A DNA stretch of 64,000 bases, taken from NCBI GenBank assembly GCA_013180625.2, contig SNVD02009731.1, positions 124,001-188,000 of the forward strand. The letters are read 5' to 3'. The position numbers were made by a program, and so were the translations under genes. Positions 1-12,183 of this stretch are shown in pieces. Positions within the stretch are counted from its first letter, which is position 1. Every line of letters begins with the position of its first letter. Source of the DNA: Boswellia sacra (lineage: Eukaryota > Streptophyta > Magnoliopsida > Sapindales > Burseraceae). Below the pieces are notes generated by a model. That model searched no databases, had not been told where the DNA came from, and saw only the letters and a list, made by a program, of their open reading frames with translations.

Positions 1-1110
1 TCCATAGAGGTAAAGAATTGAAATGGGATGAACTGTATTCATTTCTTAAAGAGGGGCTTTTAAGGGCCATAGTTTTTGTTAATCGCAAGCTGTGGAGAAC
101 GCTTTGCTTTTTCAGTTTGGTATCTGATTTATATATTATCATTATTCATATGGGTAAAAGAGAATTTGTTTTTCTTTGTGAATTATGTATTTTGCCTGAG
201 TCTGTTTAGGACACTTGGCACCGTAGTTTCAAGATATTGAATGAATTAGTAGCTGCAGCAGCAGTTTACAGTATGCCCTGTGAGGACAGTACTATAAGAA
301 GTGAGGAAGGTAGATACAGGTTTTGCAATCACAATAACTGTATGCTAGTTATATTGTATATTGTTAAAGGATTATTAAACTTTGCTTTTATTAGATTGCA
401 GTGTAATACTTGAAAGTTCTAACTCAAGCTGGCTTAGTGTGAGCTATCTTCATTATTAAGTTGGGAGATTGGTATCTGTTGTACCTCAGTACAAAGCTTC
501 TCTGGAAATATGTGTAGATCTTTTTGAATTAAAGGTTTAGAATTAACAATGAGAATGTAATGGAATTCAAGATGTGGACTTTGATCACTGATATTTCATA
601 TCTTATTTTGTCGAGCTGATCTTGAGAAACTTCCAATTTTCAGAGAACAAGGTGCCCTGCACACTTGGAGTTCTCTGTCAGCATGACAATGATGGAGTAA
701 TTTCTGTACAACTAGCTGTGTATATCCAATGCTTATGCTTTTCTGATTTATTGAGCTCTGTCATTGACTAATGATAGAAAATTCATCATGTGGAATATGA
801 CTTGAGGTTCCCTGATAATTCTATACTATTATAACTAGTGTTGTTATCATCATATTCATGTGCCATTAATTCATTAATACATCTGCTGTGATAACATGAA
901 GAAGACGCAATTAATTATTAGTTTTCCCAAATTAAGGGAATGTAGGTCTGTGTTTAAATTACTTGTCTATATTATGCATTGACTTCAATCATCATATTTT
1001 ACGTACGAAAATAGTTAGATGTAGTGGAATTCTTCCTTCCTTAAGAAACAAATGTTACATTGTCATTCAAATCATAAGCTATCTCTGTGTTCCACCCTAT
1101 GCATGTCACT
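1..1110. other. Unassigned left edge, possibly 3' part of an upstream gene
   Basis: A 63-residue reading frame at 18-209 (plus) matches no family I know. The rest is AT-rich with stops in all frames. It could be the last exon and 3' untranslated region of a gene lying outside the window, but nothing in the sequence proves that. No repeat structure or RNA gene was seen. Confidence 0.3.
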
Positions 1111-3387
1111 TTAGTCGATGGTTAGACACACCTCGCTTGGAGTAGAAGAAACAATATCACTCTCAAATGAAGATGAAGTGGAGAGCAGATGGTCCTCCAG
1201 CTTTTGTACTGAACGCCATTCATCAATGTATGCCATTTGATCAGGATGTAAATTTGGTAGCCTCCATTGGTCTAGAATTTTCAGAATCTCTTTAGTTTTA
1301 CCCAGAAGGAAAACTGTTTGCCGCACACTTTCTTCCCTTTCTTCAATGCAGCTGCTCAAACACTTCATGGGTATTACTCGTGGTACGTTGGTGAGACAAG
1401 CACCCATGATGTCAGAGATCATGACAGCAAGTACTTCAAACAATTTTTCACCTGTCTGATTGGTTGTACTTTTGTAATTTAACAGGATTGTTTGGCTGAT
1501 TCTATACATGGAATTAGATGCCAACACCTTGATGGGCCACTTTGAAGGGATTTCCTTGAATAAACATTGATTCACATGTATCTGCTTATATTCCATAAAC
1601 CTGCTCTTTGCAGCGTCAGCAAGTGTTTCGACTGCTTCCCTGGGGCTGTTTGCTTGTTGGGACAGATTTTTGAGATTCACATCTAGCCACTTGTGATAGA
1701 GATCAACTCCTAGCCACACAAGGTCTGCTGCCTTCCTGACGTTAATCAATTCTCCCTTCAGATCAAGGTTTTCTTCTATGGGTTTCACATACATGAGGCC
1801 TTCATGCACGCCACGGATCAACTGATCAACCAAACAACTTTTAATGTTTGGAAGTGCAACTGCAATGCTTGTAAGAGTCACCACAGGAAGGGCCCAACAA
1901 TTTGGAGGTTCCTCAAAATCTAGGTGGGGAACTAAGGAACAGTCAAAATCTTGGACTCCCTTGAATCCTCGTGAACATGTTGATTGTTTCAACAATTTAA
2001 TGAGATGTTTTGGCTGCTTCCTTTTCCCCATCCTCATCCAGTGATCAGTAGCATCACGGTTATCCTTCATCATCAGCCCAACTAGTTCATCCTCACCTTC
2101 AAGGTGCAACACAAAACGGCTAAGATCTAGCTTTGAAATGCTGGGCTCTGTCTCTGATCTTGACAAGTCATTTGAAATGCTGTTGTTGGATCTGAATTTC
2201 TTCTTCAAGTCTCTGCAGCAATCATATAGCAATAGAATACTTCCTACAAAGTAGATGGAAATGAGTTGAATTGCTTTGCTTCCTAGGACAATCCCAGTTT
2301 GCACTCCGATGCAGATGTCAAGAATTTTATTTTTGACATCATGTAGAATTTTCCTGCATTGCCGATTTTGGATGCGAAAAAATAATGGGCACTCTTTCAT
2401 CTCTGCTAGTTGCTGGATCCAGTACCTTTCTACTTTGAAGATCTTACTGGTGCAGACTTTCTTCCCTCTTGTTGGGCACCTGAAATTAATGGCAGTGAAC
2501 CATCTACATGCCGGAGCAATAGTTCCAACTCCTACTGCAATGGTCTGTGTAATGAGAACTAAAGTGGTTGACCATTTATAGTCAGACTCTCCACTACAAA
2601 ACTTGACTGACCAGGGCATTAGGTAAGAGCGAAGCATGGCTTCAGCTAAAATCAAGGCGGCTAGGAGACAAAAAGCACCCGAAGCAGTGCATGTAACTGA
2701 ACGCCCCATCACAAACTGGGGAGAGCTGGTATGAGCCATCATCCAATGTTTCATTAGATCATCTTTCAGCTTATCATATACTGGTGTTTCAGCTTCATTT
2801 GAGCCTTCTTTGAGAGCTAACTGGTACTTTTTTTCGTACTTAATTTCTAAATATCTCTTAGTTATGGGCACAGTTATGGCCGAGAAACTCATTATTAGAA
2901 GCAAAACAAGCACGAGAAACATGGTAAAAGCATGCTCTTTCCAGAAAATAAAGATTACGCCAGTACCTAATTGGATGCCGATGTTAACAACAGCAGTAAC
3001 AACAAGAATTCCCAGAGCCATAATGTTCATGGCCAGTTCTTGAGTCTCCATGGTTCCCAGAGAAGGCACAGAATTGCCTATTACGGTACAGATCAAAACG
3101 CCACTACTGAGCTTGGCAAGCTGATCCTGTTTGCGAGGCATAGCGGTATTTAGATCCACCGAAAATTTGATTGCTACAGCTATTATGGTCAGTGAAGTGG
3201 CATTAAGAGAGAAAAATTTGTTGGGGAACCAAAACTTTCGATAGCGGAAGCCACGGATGGCATCCAGAGCCATAGCAACCGCGCAGGCTACAGACGCTAC
3301 TGCTACATAGATGCCAATCCATGGCATCGGCTCATTGAACTTCTCTTCGTTCACGTTACCATCTATGCTGCAGCCAAGTCTACCCAT
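1111..3387 (-). CDS. Plant-specific multi-pass membrane protein, function unknown
   Basis: A single uninterrupted 758-residue frame without introns, starting at ATG 3387-3385. Hydrophobic segments suggest membrane spans near residues 22-45, 57-78, 92-112, 118-149, 153-175, 230-255, 270-300 and 375-396. They are followed by a long, mainly helical and charged C-terminal half that is probably soluble. The opening MPWIGIYVA and the early FRYRKFWFP motif recall an uncharacterised plant membrane-protein family whose members are usually about this long and intronless; that assignment is from memory and unnamed. No catalytic motif was recognised. Length and an intact frame argue for a functional gene. 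Location (plasma membrane or endomembrane) cannot be told from sequence. Confidence 0.9.
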   Translation of the reverse strand: MGRLGCSIDGNVNEEKFNEPMPWIGIYVAVASVACAVAMALDAIRGFRYRKFWFPNKFFSLNATSLTIIAVAIKFSVDLNTAMPRKQDQLAKLSSGVLICTVIGNSVPSLGTMETQELAMNIMALGILVVTAVVNIGIQLGTGVIFIFWKEHAFTMFLVLVLLLIMSFSAITVPITKRYLEIKYEKKYQLALKEGSNEAETPVYDKLKDDLMKHWMMAHTSSPQFVMGRSVTCTASGAFCLLAALILAEAMLRSYLMPWSVKFCSGESDYKWSTTLVLITQTIAVGVGTIAPACRWFTAINFRCPTRGKKVCTSKIFKVERYWIQQLAEMKECPLFFRIQNRQCRKILHDVKNKILDICIGVQTGIVLGSKAIQLISIYFVGSILLLYDCCRDLKKKFRSNNSISNDLSRSETEPSISKLDLSRFVLHLEGEDELVGLMMKDNRDATDHWMRMGKRKQPKHLIKLLKQSTCSRGFKGVQDFDCSLVPHLDFEEPPNCWALPVVTLTSIAVALPNIKSCLVDQLIRGVHEGLMYVKPIEENLDLKGELINVRKAADLVWLGVDLYHKWLDVNLKNLSQQANSPREAVETLADAAKSRFMEYKQIHVNQCLFKEIPSKWPIKVLASNSMYRISQTILLNYKSTTNQTGEKLFEVLAVMISDIMGACLTNVPRVIPMKCLSSCIEEREESVRQTVFLLGKTKEILKILDQWRLPNLHPDQMAYIDEWRSVQKLEDHLLSTSSSFESDIVSSTPSEVCLTID

Positions 3388-4552
3388 CTTGCTGAAATCC
3401 TGAGTCTCTTTCTCGGTTTCCGGGTGGTCCTTTCTTTATGGCTGAAAATAAATAAAAGCCGTATTAGGTTTTCTATGGTCATACCTGACGCCTGTTTGGA
3501 CTTTTGTAGTATGCTTAATTACCATTTTGCACGAATGATGGAAACTGTTCATCCAATTTTGGGGAATCTTTTCTTGGGCAATTTAAGGATTGAGACGTGA
3601 GCAGGTTATAAGCTTTTGTCTTTTACTAACTGCTAAGTAATGCTTTGCTCTTGTCTTCTACAAAAAGTCAAGCACGTGCCCCGAATTTTTTTTTTCCTAC
3701 GTGCAGCGTGATCGGATAAAATTCCTCATTATTGTATTTTAAGTGAAGGCAATCGACAGGTGCTTCTTGTTATTACCATTTCACCATCAAATTAATGTAT
3801 TGATCAATCGTGTTTGAATCATTAGCCTATATAGTGGAGCAAATAGTATACTATCACTACTGATAGTGCTAGCTGATGGCAGCTGACAATCGGGATGACC
3901 TCAGATTGTTCTTGAAGTTTTATGCTTATCAAGTTTTCTTGACCCTCAAGGAAGTCAGGAGATTAGTTAGTTTTCAGCATTGTGGCTCTATATTCTAACA
4001 CAATATTTGAAATAACGGCCTTGCTCTAGTTGTACTTTATTATATGGCTTCTGATCATTCTATTATTCTAGAATTGTCACAACTGGCTTTACATGATTTT
4101 CAAATTCTTCAACCCTACTCATTGTTTGGTAGTAACCGAATGCACAGCTCTTAGGACTTGATACAATCCTATTTAGAGGATAGTGCTTTTTTGAAGAGTT
4201 TGAACGACTAATAAATACAAATATTTGTAAATTTTTTGAAAATGTTCAAAATTTAAGTATGAATCGTAAATATATCTTAGATATTGAAAATTTTTATATT
4301 TGTTTGACAATTTGACAATAAGTATTAGGTATCAGAGATAGGATAGGATCATGGCATACAATTTTTTTTTTTTAAAAATGGTCCATTTATTTATGAGACT
4401 TCCTAAATAAAATCATTTTTATAAATTTCTCTAAATATTTTAGATTTTACACTCATGTACGATGTGTAGTTGGACTTTTATTTTTACAGGTGATGAGTCA
4501 TTTATGAATGAAGTTTCAGCACGAGAATTTTTTTATTTTAATAAAAAGAATT
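3388..4552. other. Intergenic DNA, promoter side of the membrane-protein gene
   Basis: AT-rich sequence with no coding potential. It should contain the promoter and 5' untranslated region of the minus-strand gene ending at 3387. I saw no convincing TATA box to assign and no repeat with clear ends. It stops where the inverted end of the MULE begins. Confidence 0.5.
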
Positions 4553-4705
4553 AGGATGATATCAAAAACCAATCCTATGATTTAGCCTGTTATTAGGCGG
4601 AAAGCCTCATATAAAAATCTATTAGCACAGTCCCTAATGTTTGTATTTTAGTATCATCCAGGACCTGCTAACGAATTTTGTTAGCTTTTAAATTAAAGGT
4701 TCGCG
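4553..4705 (+). repeat. Left terminal inverted repeat of the island-1 MULE
   Basis: This segment pairs with the reverse complement of about 15285-15443. It begins aggatgatatcaaaaacc and its partner begins gggataatatcaaaaacc. Similarity fades after the CTAACGAATTTTGTTAGCTTTT region. Several point differences show an old insertion. Confidence 0.75.
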
Positions 4706-4787
4706 ACATTTTAGTAAAATAACATTCGCACACATGTGTGCAATGGGCAAAACGGTAATTGAAGCAAGTCAAGTAATATTAAAAGGC

Positions 4788-4944
4788 CCCCGAGGGTAGC
4801 CCAGATGCTATTGGGTTTGGGACTTGGTGCTTAGCTACATCGAGATCTCAAGTTTGAACCATTCTTTTTGGTGGAGCTTAAAAATTCCAACCTTCGTTGA
4901 TTATCGGGTTTTGATGCTGTGGCACGTCACAGTTATAAAAAAAG
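4788..4944 (+). mobile_element. tRNA-derived SINE with 16-bp target duplication
   Basis: About 157 bp between perfect direct repeats AGTAATATTAAAAGGC at 4772-4787 and 4945-4960. The head carries a Pol III A-box-like TAGCCCAGATGCTATTGG (about 4797-4814) and a B-box-like GTTTGAACC about 40 bp further on. The tail ends in a short A run. Head, promoter boxes and long perfect duplication together are the signature of a plant SINE. It sits just inside the left end of the MULE, so it inserted after the MULE did, and the perfect duplication suggests that it is fairly young. Confidence 0.85.
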
Positions 4945-5046
4945 AGTAATATTAAAAGGCATCCCAAATGACAAAAGCGTTCAGTTGCTCTAAAAGTAAA
5001 AACATAAAAAAAAATTGGCCATACATAATATTTGTTTTGTTGGTAG

Positions 5047-5995
5047 CAGAGGTGGACCCATGTTAAGACTCAGGGGGGCCCAGGCCCCTCCTAAAAAATT
5101 AAACTCTCTTATACCCCCTCAAGTTCTATTAGTTTTAGATACACCCTTTTATTGAAAAGTACCTAATTTAACTACACGTTACTTTTTTTAATTTATTTTT
5201 ATTGCAGCCATCTAACCACTGACCTCCGCCACCTACCCTGTCTCCTATTACTCTTCTCCCTTGCGAATTGGTACAAAAGAAAAGATGAGGACAATTTTCT
5301 TCAAAAGCTAAACGAGTTTATATTTTATTATATTTAATATTTTACTCTTTATTTTATACATAAAATTTAATAAAAATTTTAATGTTTTTCTCATGTAGTT
5401 TTCATGTTCATTTGTTGTCAATATCTTGTTTTTATTTTACAGACAATCATATACATTTTTTATAACAAGTGCAATCGAATACAAGATGTATAACTAATTA
5501 TCATTCCTTTCAAATAAATTACATTGTTATTTTAATTAATTCTTATTACTATATTCTATCAATAAAATTTTTGTATATTTTATTAATGCTTATTTATTTA
5601 TTTTGATACATTCTTTGCTATAAATATTATAAAGATTGAATCACCCAATCGAATAGGAGATGAATGAATAAACGATAGCTTGCTTGCATGCATTTAGAAG
5701 GATATTTTTGATATAATAAGATAATCATGCAACATTTTCAAAGCATGAAAACTCGTAGGAGACAATTATGACTTTGTATTTACTAAATTGTTGAACTATC
5801 ATATTTTAATGTTTTATATTTTATTTTATTGTGTTAGAATTTATTTTAAGGGATAAGGTTCATTATATCCCATATCCATATGTATTTTTTTAATTTTTAA
5901 TAAATTTTCTCTTTTTTATTTTTTATCAAAGAAATTATAAAAATTTAAAAATACTAAGGTGCCCCCACTTTCACAAAATCCTGGGTCCGCCACTG
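5047..5995. mobile_element. Non-autonomous hAT-like element with CAGTGGCGGA-type ends
   Basis: The left end starts cagaggtggacccatg and the right end, reversed, starts cagtggcggacccagg. The flanking 8-mers gttggtag (5039-5046) and attggtag (5996-6003) agree at 7 of 8 bases, as expected for a hAT insertion. The 949-bp body is AT-rich with no transposase. Ends of the CAG(T/A)GGCGGA type are known in plant hAT families. It is nested in the island-1 MULE. Confidence 0.7.
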
Positions 5996-6214
5996 ATTGG
6001 TAGGGAAGATGTTGAACTTCGGTTTGAAAATTTGGCAGGAAAAAGGCATTGTTCGACTTTGTGGAAGGAACGTCGAAGTGGTGAAAGTGATTGGGTGAGC
6101 TAGTGGCCTTTTGGTAGGTGGAAGGGACTCGCAAAAATTTGGTTGTGGGTGGTGTTGTGGTCTTGCACGAATCAGGTTAATTAGGTAGTCGCTTTCCATA
6201 ATTTTTTATACTAG

Positions 6215-6740
6215 AATTATCGATGCATGCATGTATTTTGATGTGGACGATAAAATTTGAACAGTTTTGTTTATTTTTGTAAAGAAATAGAAACCCTAAA
6301 TTTGCTAGGCCTTTTTTTGGGGTTTTTTTTCTTACTTGGATCTTTGGTTTCAAATGTTATTTGTGATGAATAATTGATGTATGCAATTATATATCCTGGT
6401 GTGGTTGATCATAAAATGTTAAAAAGTTTTCATTTTTATTTGAAAAAAATAGTAACTAACACTATGGGAAGCAAACTTTTTTTTTGGGTTTTGACTTTGT
6501 TTGTTGGAATTCAATGGTTTGTTGCATGGAATAATTCATGCATGCATGTATATTGTTATGTTCGGTCGTGAAATGCAAAAAGTTTTAATTTTTATTGAAA
6601 ATAAATGAAACACGCATGCTTTTTTGAAAGCAAATTTTTGTTGGGTTTCCTTGGTTGTTAGTTAGTTGAATGCTTTATAATTCTTTTTGTGAGGAATAAA
6701 TGATATATGCATGTACAACCTATGTGTAGATGATGGAAAG
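6215..6740 (+). repeat. Tandem repeat of about 160 bp, three and a half copies, inside the MULE
   Basis: Units start near 6215, 6370, 6531 and 6696, each opening with a variant of ATAATTGATGTATGCATG. They continue through a shared T-rich block with AAAAGTTTTCATTTTTATT and a TTGGGTTT motif. The fourth copy is cut short. The copies have diverged strongly. The array lies between the left end and the transposase frame, where MULE promoter or transposase-binding repeats could sit; that role is inference. Confidence 0.65.
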
Positions 6741-6959
6741 AAAAAAAAAGAATATTCTTTATGGTGTGTGTAATTTGTTTTGCTTTATCTCTTCTAGTTG
6801 TGTTTTTGCCTTTGTGTATGATTTATTTTTTTTTTCCATTATACCCAGTGGAAATGGTTCTTTTAAAGTGTAAGCTTCATATGTGAGGTGAAGAGGTTAA
6901 CTTTGGGCTACAGGATAGTGATGAGTGTAATAGGATTTCTGTGTTGAAGGAAGCAAAGG

Positions 6960-9900
6960 AGAAGTTAGGCATTGGTGAGTTAGACCTGAAAGAAAAGCAT
7001 AAAATGAAGATTCCTATACCTTGGAATAAGACCAAGATCAATATACAATGACAATGATCTCTTTTGCATGTTCAAGATGCATGAAAAAAGAAGATTGAGG
7101 AATGTGACTTTCATCATTGAGGAGTTGCCTCTAAATGATCCACATGTCAAATATAAGGAGTTTGACCTTTATGAGGAATTCCCTCATGAACAACAACAAT
7201 CAATAAAGGAGACAATAAAGATTGAGGTAATTGACTCAAATGATGCTGACTATGTTAGTGGCAATAACAGGGAGGATAGTAAGGGCAATTGTAATGGCTC
7301 CAGTAAGGATGAGGTTTTCAAGGAGAGGATTTTGACATTGAAAGTATTGTAGAGGGGTGATAAGGGCAAGGATATAGTCGATGAGGATGTTAATGTAGCA
7401 GTTGATAAGGGTTCGAATAGGGATAAGATAGTATCACATTGAATGGACAATTATGATAATGACAATGATAAAGTTTCGCCATGGGCAAAATCTAAGTTGT
7501 ATAACCCATTGGCAAACCTTGATAGATTTTGGAAGGAAAATATACAAAGCACACACTGAGAGGAATTGTGCATTTCAGTGAAGGACAAGTGTTAGATAGA
7601 GTTGATTACTTTAAACAACTTTTGAGGTACTATTGCATTGAGAAAGGAATTAAGTTGAATAGGTTGAAGAATAAGAACGCCACGCATACTGCTAAGTGTG
7701 CAACAGATGGGTGTCCTTCGTACATCCATACTTCTGAAGTCCTTCACATTGACAATTTCCAAATTAGGAAATATACGGGTGTATATGATTGCATTAAATT
7801 AGATGACATAGAAGAGATGACTGCTGCTTGGATAGCAAAATATTTTGTGGATTAGATTAGGAGTAACCCAATTATAAATGTAAAAGTGATGAAGTCAAAA
7901 TTGATCAAGAAATATGGCTCTAAACCTAGCAAGCTGAAGTGGTACAGGGCAAGATAGAAGGCCCTTCAACTAATACGTGAGGACCATTCTCTTAGTTATG
8001 ACCAAATATACATATATGCCAATGACCTCATTCAATCAAATCCAAATTCCAAAGCCATTGTTTGGGTTGATTAGTTTCTCTTATTAGTTTTAGTGGGATC
8101 TTTATTAATTTTCCTTCTCAAAGCTATGGTTTTAATGAAAGGTGTAAGCCTTTACTAGGGTTATATGGCTACCATTTGAAAGGGTCATATAGTGGTGTGC
8201 TTCTAACTAGTGTAATCTTGGTTTCAGAAAATTGTGTATTCCTATTAGCAATGGCTGTATATGAGTTAGAAAGCATCAATGCTTTGGAGGTGATTCTTGA
8301 AGTTGTTTGGGGAATACTTTGGGGGACAAGATGGAATAGGGTTCCCTTTTCGCTTGGTTGATAGACAGAAAGGTATTCAAGCTATTTTGGCGGTAACCTA
8401 GCGATATGAAACTAAGAGGTTTTATACCTTCCACATATTTAACAACTTCAAAAGGAGTTCGTCAACTACACAAATGAGAAGGCTTTTCTTCCAAGCAAGC
8501 AAATCAGCAAACAGGGCTAACTTTGATAAGAAAATGGCAAAAATACAGCAACTATATCCAACTAGCCTGAGGAACCTTTTATCTATTGGTCAAGGCATGC
8601 TTATGACACCAGAATAAGAAATGCTAACATCACCAACAACATGTCAGAGTCCTTCAATTAATAGATTGATTAACACAGAGCAGAACCTATTCTTATAATG
8701 CTAGAAGAGATAAAAAGGAAGATAATGATAATGATGAAAGAAAAGTAAGTAGTTTATATTAACTGCCTTTACTATATTTTTTTACCTTCTATGTAAACCT
8801 GGTCTAACATTATTTTCATTAATAAATTCAAGGGCTGATGAATGCGAGAAGTTGACAACTGAGTTCCTACCAGTTGTCATGGCAAAGCTAAGGGAGAATG
8901 AGGATGCAGCTAGATATTTGGAAGTTGTGTGGACAGAGGATATGCAGTATAAGGTTGTTAAAGAAGGTAGGGTGGTGTTTATAGTCAATTTGGCTAACCG
9001 TACCTATTCTTGTAATGCCTTCCAAGTTTTTAGTGTCCTATGTAAATATATAATAGGATGCATAGCTGATAGGAAGTTGAAACCAAATTCGTATGTTACA
9101 CCAATATTAAACACTGCACATTACCAAAATTGAAGGAACCCAGTGCCAAATCTGAACACTTCAAGACTGCGAAACAGCCTCCGGGATCAAGATCTTGTGA
9201 GCATAGTCTTCAAAATTTTGATTTGCTTTCTCATCACTTTAATTCCTAGGTATGTCTAAAAACTGCCTGAACAAGACGTTTGGGCAACTTAAAATCATTA
9301 GACTATGTCAGATGAACAGTAACGGATGAAGAGTGGTATATGAATAATTACTGGTGAATAGTATTAATAAACAGTAACAACTTGTTCCTTGTTCACTTGA
9401 ACTCTCACAACATTGACTTAATTCATCTTTTTATATATTTGTTAATCCCTTTCCAATTTTAACTACTAACCTTAATCTTATTAGGTTTAGTTTAACTAAT
9501 TTTCTAGGCTTTTAGGATTAGTAGTCCTAGTTTTATAAGAATTTAATCTCATTAAGTGTTTGATTAGGCTTTTAACACTTAATTCGGTCAAATCCAATTT
9601 TTGTGTAGGCTTTTAATTAATCATATTAATTATAAGCCTATTAATCTAATTAGTTAAATTGACCCAAATACTTTATTATTTAATTAATCAAATTAATTAA
9701 ATAATGAGTCTATTTACTAGTCTAATATATTTATTAATACTGTGCTTTGTTCTCTAATAAACCCATTTAAATTAAATAATTAATTTATCAAGTCTAATAT
9801 TTGTTCATGCAATTTATATTAACTACCTAGAGGATATTGATGGACATATTTAATTACAAGTTCTAATAAGTTTAACCCAATATCTTATTATCTCATAACT

Positions 9901-11195
9901 ATAATAAGCCCCACTTATTAACTTTGGTCCATTCCACTATAGGTCCAAAGTTGCACTCTTGAATTAAATACTTTTTACAGAAAATTTAATAATTTAATCA
10001 GATTAGATTATTTCTTTAAGCCATATTCATTGAGCATCAGGTTTACGTAACTATCATTCATGGCATACCAATAATTAGAGCTAGGTATGATTTACCGCGT
10101 TAGCCGTCCAATTACATCTTGAGCCATTGATACCGTTATATGCCATTTAAATGAGTTGAGATTTATTTTAATAAATCTCAGTTTAATGAACAACTTTTAT
10201 TAAACACTCGACCAATATTTTCTCAAATAAACATTGCAAAACCATCAATGTGATATTCTACAATCCTTTCGAAGTCATAAATTTTATATCTATGGTATAG
10301 TATCTACTAGCATACAGATCTTACAATCTCAACTAGCCAAGGTATTGACCTTACTTTTTTAGATCTTAATTTTTATTCTAGTTAAGGAATATAGCTTGTA
10401 TACTAGAGGTACACTATCCATTCAGGATTAAGGTAAGAATGCTTTAGTACTCGGGTGTAGAAATTCACATTCAGTTACGGTATTTCTACTAAATGGATAA
10501 TTTCTACGTGGTCTGCGTTCAATACATTCATAATGCACAAGTATCTTTATCCGAAGTCAACTAATTTATATGGTTAGATACTCACCATTTTACTATTGAA
10601 GACAAACAACATAATAATCTTGTCCAAACAAAGCACCCAACTTTTGTTTACAGGTCGTGAACTAGTTTTGAGCTATGACAAAGTGCTATGTCTCAGAGAT
10701 ATCTTATATATATATATATATATAGAAATTTTGTCAATGTGCAAGATCTAGAACCTTTGTTCATTGATACAGTCACACTTGGGTAATTTATAAATAATAA
10801 CTTTTATTAATTTATAACAATAATGTTTATATAATTACAGAAAGACATCCATGTTCTTAAGGTAGATATCTAACAAAAACTATGCTCAAATGATAAAACC
10901 AGTGCCTGATAAAGGGGAATGGCCACTAGCTCATAGAAACAAGATGGATCCTCCTGATACAAGGAGGAAGGCAAGGAGGCCAAGGTTACGTAGAAGAAAG
11001 GACCCTACTAAGACCTCTGGGAAGAAGGGTTGTGGCCTCAAGTGCACCATTTGTAGCGAGTTTGGCCATAATAAGAGAAAGTGCCCAGAGAATAAGGAAA
11101 AACCTTTACCTGAAAGGAAACAAACTAGAAAAACAACTACTATAAGTCTTCTATATCTAATTGTTGAAAGCTATGAATTTATTCTATGTATTTAA
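6960..11195 (+). pseudogene. Decayed MURA-type MULE transposase, split by an insertion
   Basis: Pieces appear in family order. An N-terminal IPWNK region lies near 7010, and a MULE DNA-binding domain at 7529-7855 (spaced R-L, C-x4-C residues). The catalytic MULE region follows: a PLLGLYGYHLKG segment near 8155, then VDRQKG near 8358, then NMSESFN near 8640. A SWIM-type finger segment (YSCNAFQVFSVLCKY) lies near 9010. The YAQMIKPVP block and a CCHC knuckle (C-x2-C-x4-H-x4-C, 11044-11085) follow 10881. The first catalytic Asp, normally in L-D-G-x-H-L-K-G, is replaced by Tyr. There is a frameshift near 7035 and stops near 7853, 7955, 8071, 8383 and 8680. The 1.7-kb insert at 9131 splits the gene. 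It cannot make active enzyme. Confidence 0.85.
9131..10875 (-). mobile_element. LTR-like insertion (solo LTR or gutted retroelement) inside the MULE transposase
   Basis: The insert begins TGAAGG at 9131 and ends CTAACA at 10875, so on the minus strand it reads TGTTAGATATC...CTTCA, the TG...CA form of an LTR. Flanking 5-mers aaaat (9126-9130) and aaaac (10876-10880) differ by one base. Removing the insert plus one flank restores the transposase frame as HYQN-YAQMIKPVP. The stop that ends the left transposase frame is the first codon of the insert. The body is AT-rich, has no coding potential and shows no internal repeated ends, so a solo LTR is the simplest reading. The family was not recognised. 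Confidence 0.7.
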
Positions 11196-12183
11196 ATGTC
11201 TTATGATTGATTTTTAATATATTTCCCCTTTCAGGATGTTAATGCAGCTACATTATAGTTGGCAATTCACAACTACCAAATAACCCATGATCATTCATAA
11301 GGTGAAAATAAATGCTTTTGTAATTATTGTTAAGAAAACATATTGTTATGCGAAGTCTTAGTTAATTTTTTTGGTCTATTTGGGTTGTTTCAAATGTAGA
11401 ATTGTGAGGAAGAGAATGGTGTTTTTTGGATACAAAGCTGTCAACCATTTTGGTGATGTTTTTGGACATGCTATGAACTAGTTTTTTTTTTAATATATAC
11501 ATGCTATGAAGGATAGATTAAACTACATAGGTTTAAACTAAATTATGCAATACCTATGTTGCTGACAACTGAAATGCTGTTTTAATATTATGGATGGTTT
11601 TTAATGGTATTTTTTTTAATATTTTGAATGCAATTAAATGATGTAATTACTATTGGATGAATGGAATTTACATGTAATCTTTTTGGATACATGCTGTCAT
11701 TGGTCTCAGCTTGCTTTTACATGGTTTACAACATCTTTATTGCAAATAGGAATAGAGCAAATACTACTAGATAGAATAGAACCTTATTAACCATTACATT
11801 GCAATTTAATAGATCTCTAATATCCACAACAACTGGCTTTATGTGTTCTATCTTGTTCACTTGTATTTCAACCTCTATTTCATTTGCATCTGCATGCATA
11901 AATATGTCATGCAACTTACATCTATTTGTCCTACACACCTCATTGTTTGGAACCCAAAATTGATAGTAGTTACATGTTCCATATGGGAACTTAAAATATA
12001 GTTTCCTAATTTTCCTTGAAAGATTATAATATTATCACCTTAGCCTTCCAACTGTACTTGCATTTTCTATCTTTGAACCTTATTAAACCTCTATTAACTG
12101 TTGCATTGTTGCCTTGTGAATATGGCATTTGTGTGTTTGTATGTGATGAGGAATAACTCACTTTGATATGGGTTATAAATGTG
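11196..12183. other. MULE 3' flank without recognised genes
   Basis: AT-rich sequence following the transposase stop. Short frames such as 11726-11938 (minus) match nothing. It is probably the 3' untranslated and internal DNA of the island-1 MULE. Confidence 0.5.

Noticed and set aside
4850..4860. B-box-like GTTTGAACC as a tRNA gene
   Set aside because: No cloverleaf can be drawn; the boxes belong to the SINE.
5916..6199. Minus-strand frames of 72 and 81 residues
   Set aside because: They cross the right end of the hAT-like element at 5995, so they are chance chimeras.
10700..10730. (TA)n run as a regulatory element
   Set aside because: Simple repeat inside the LTR-like insert; no support for function.
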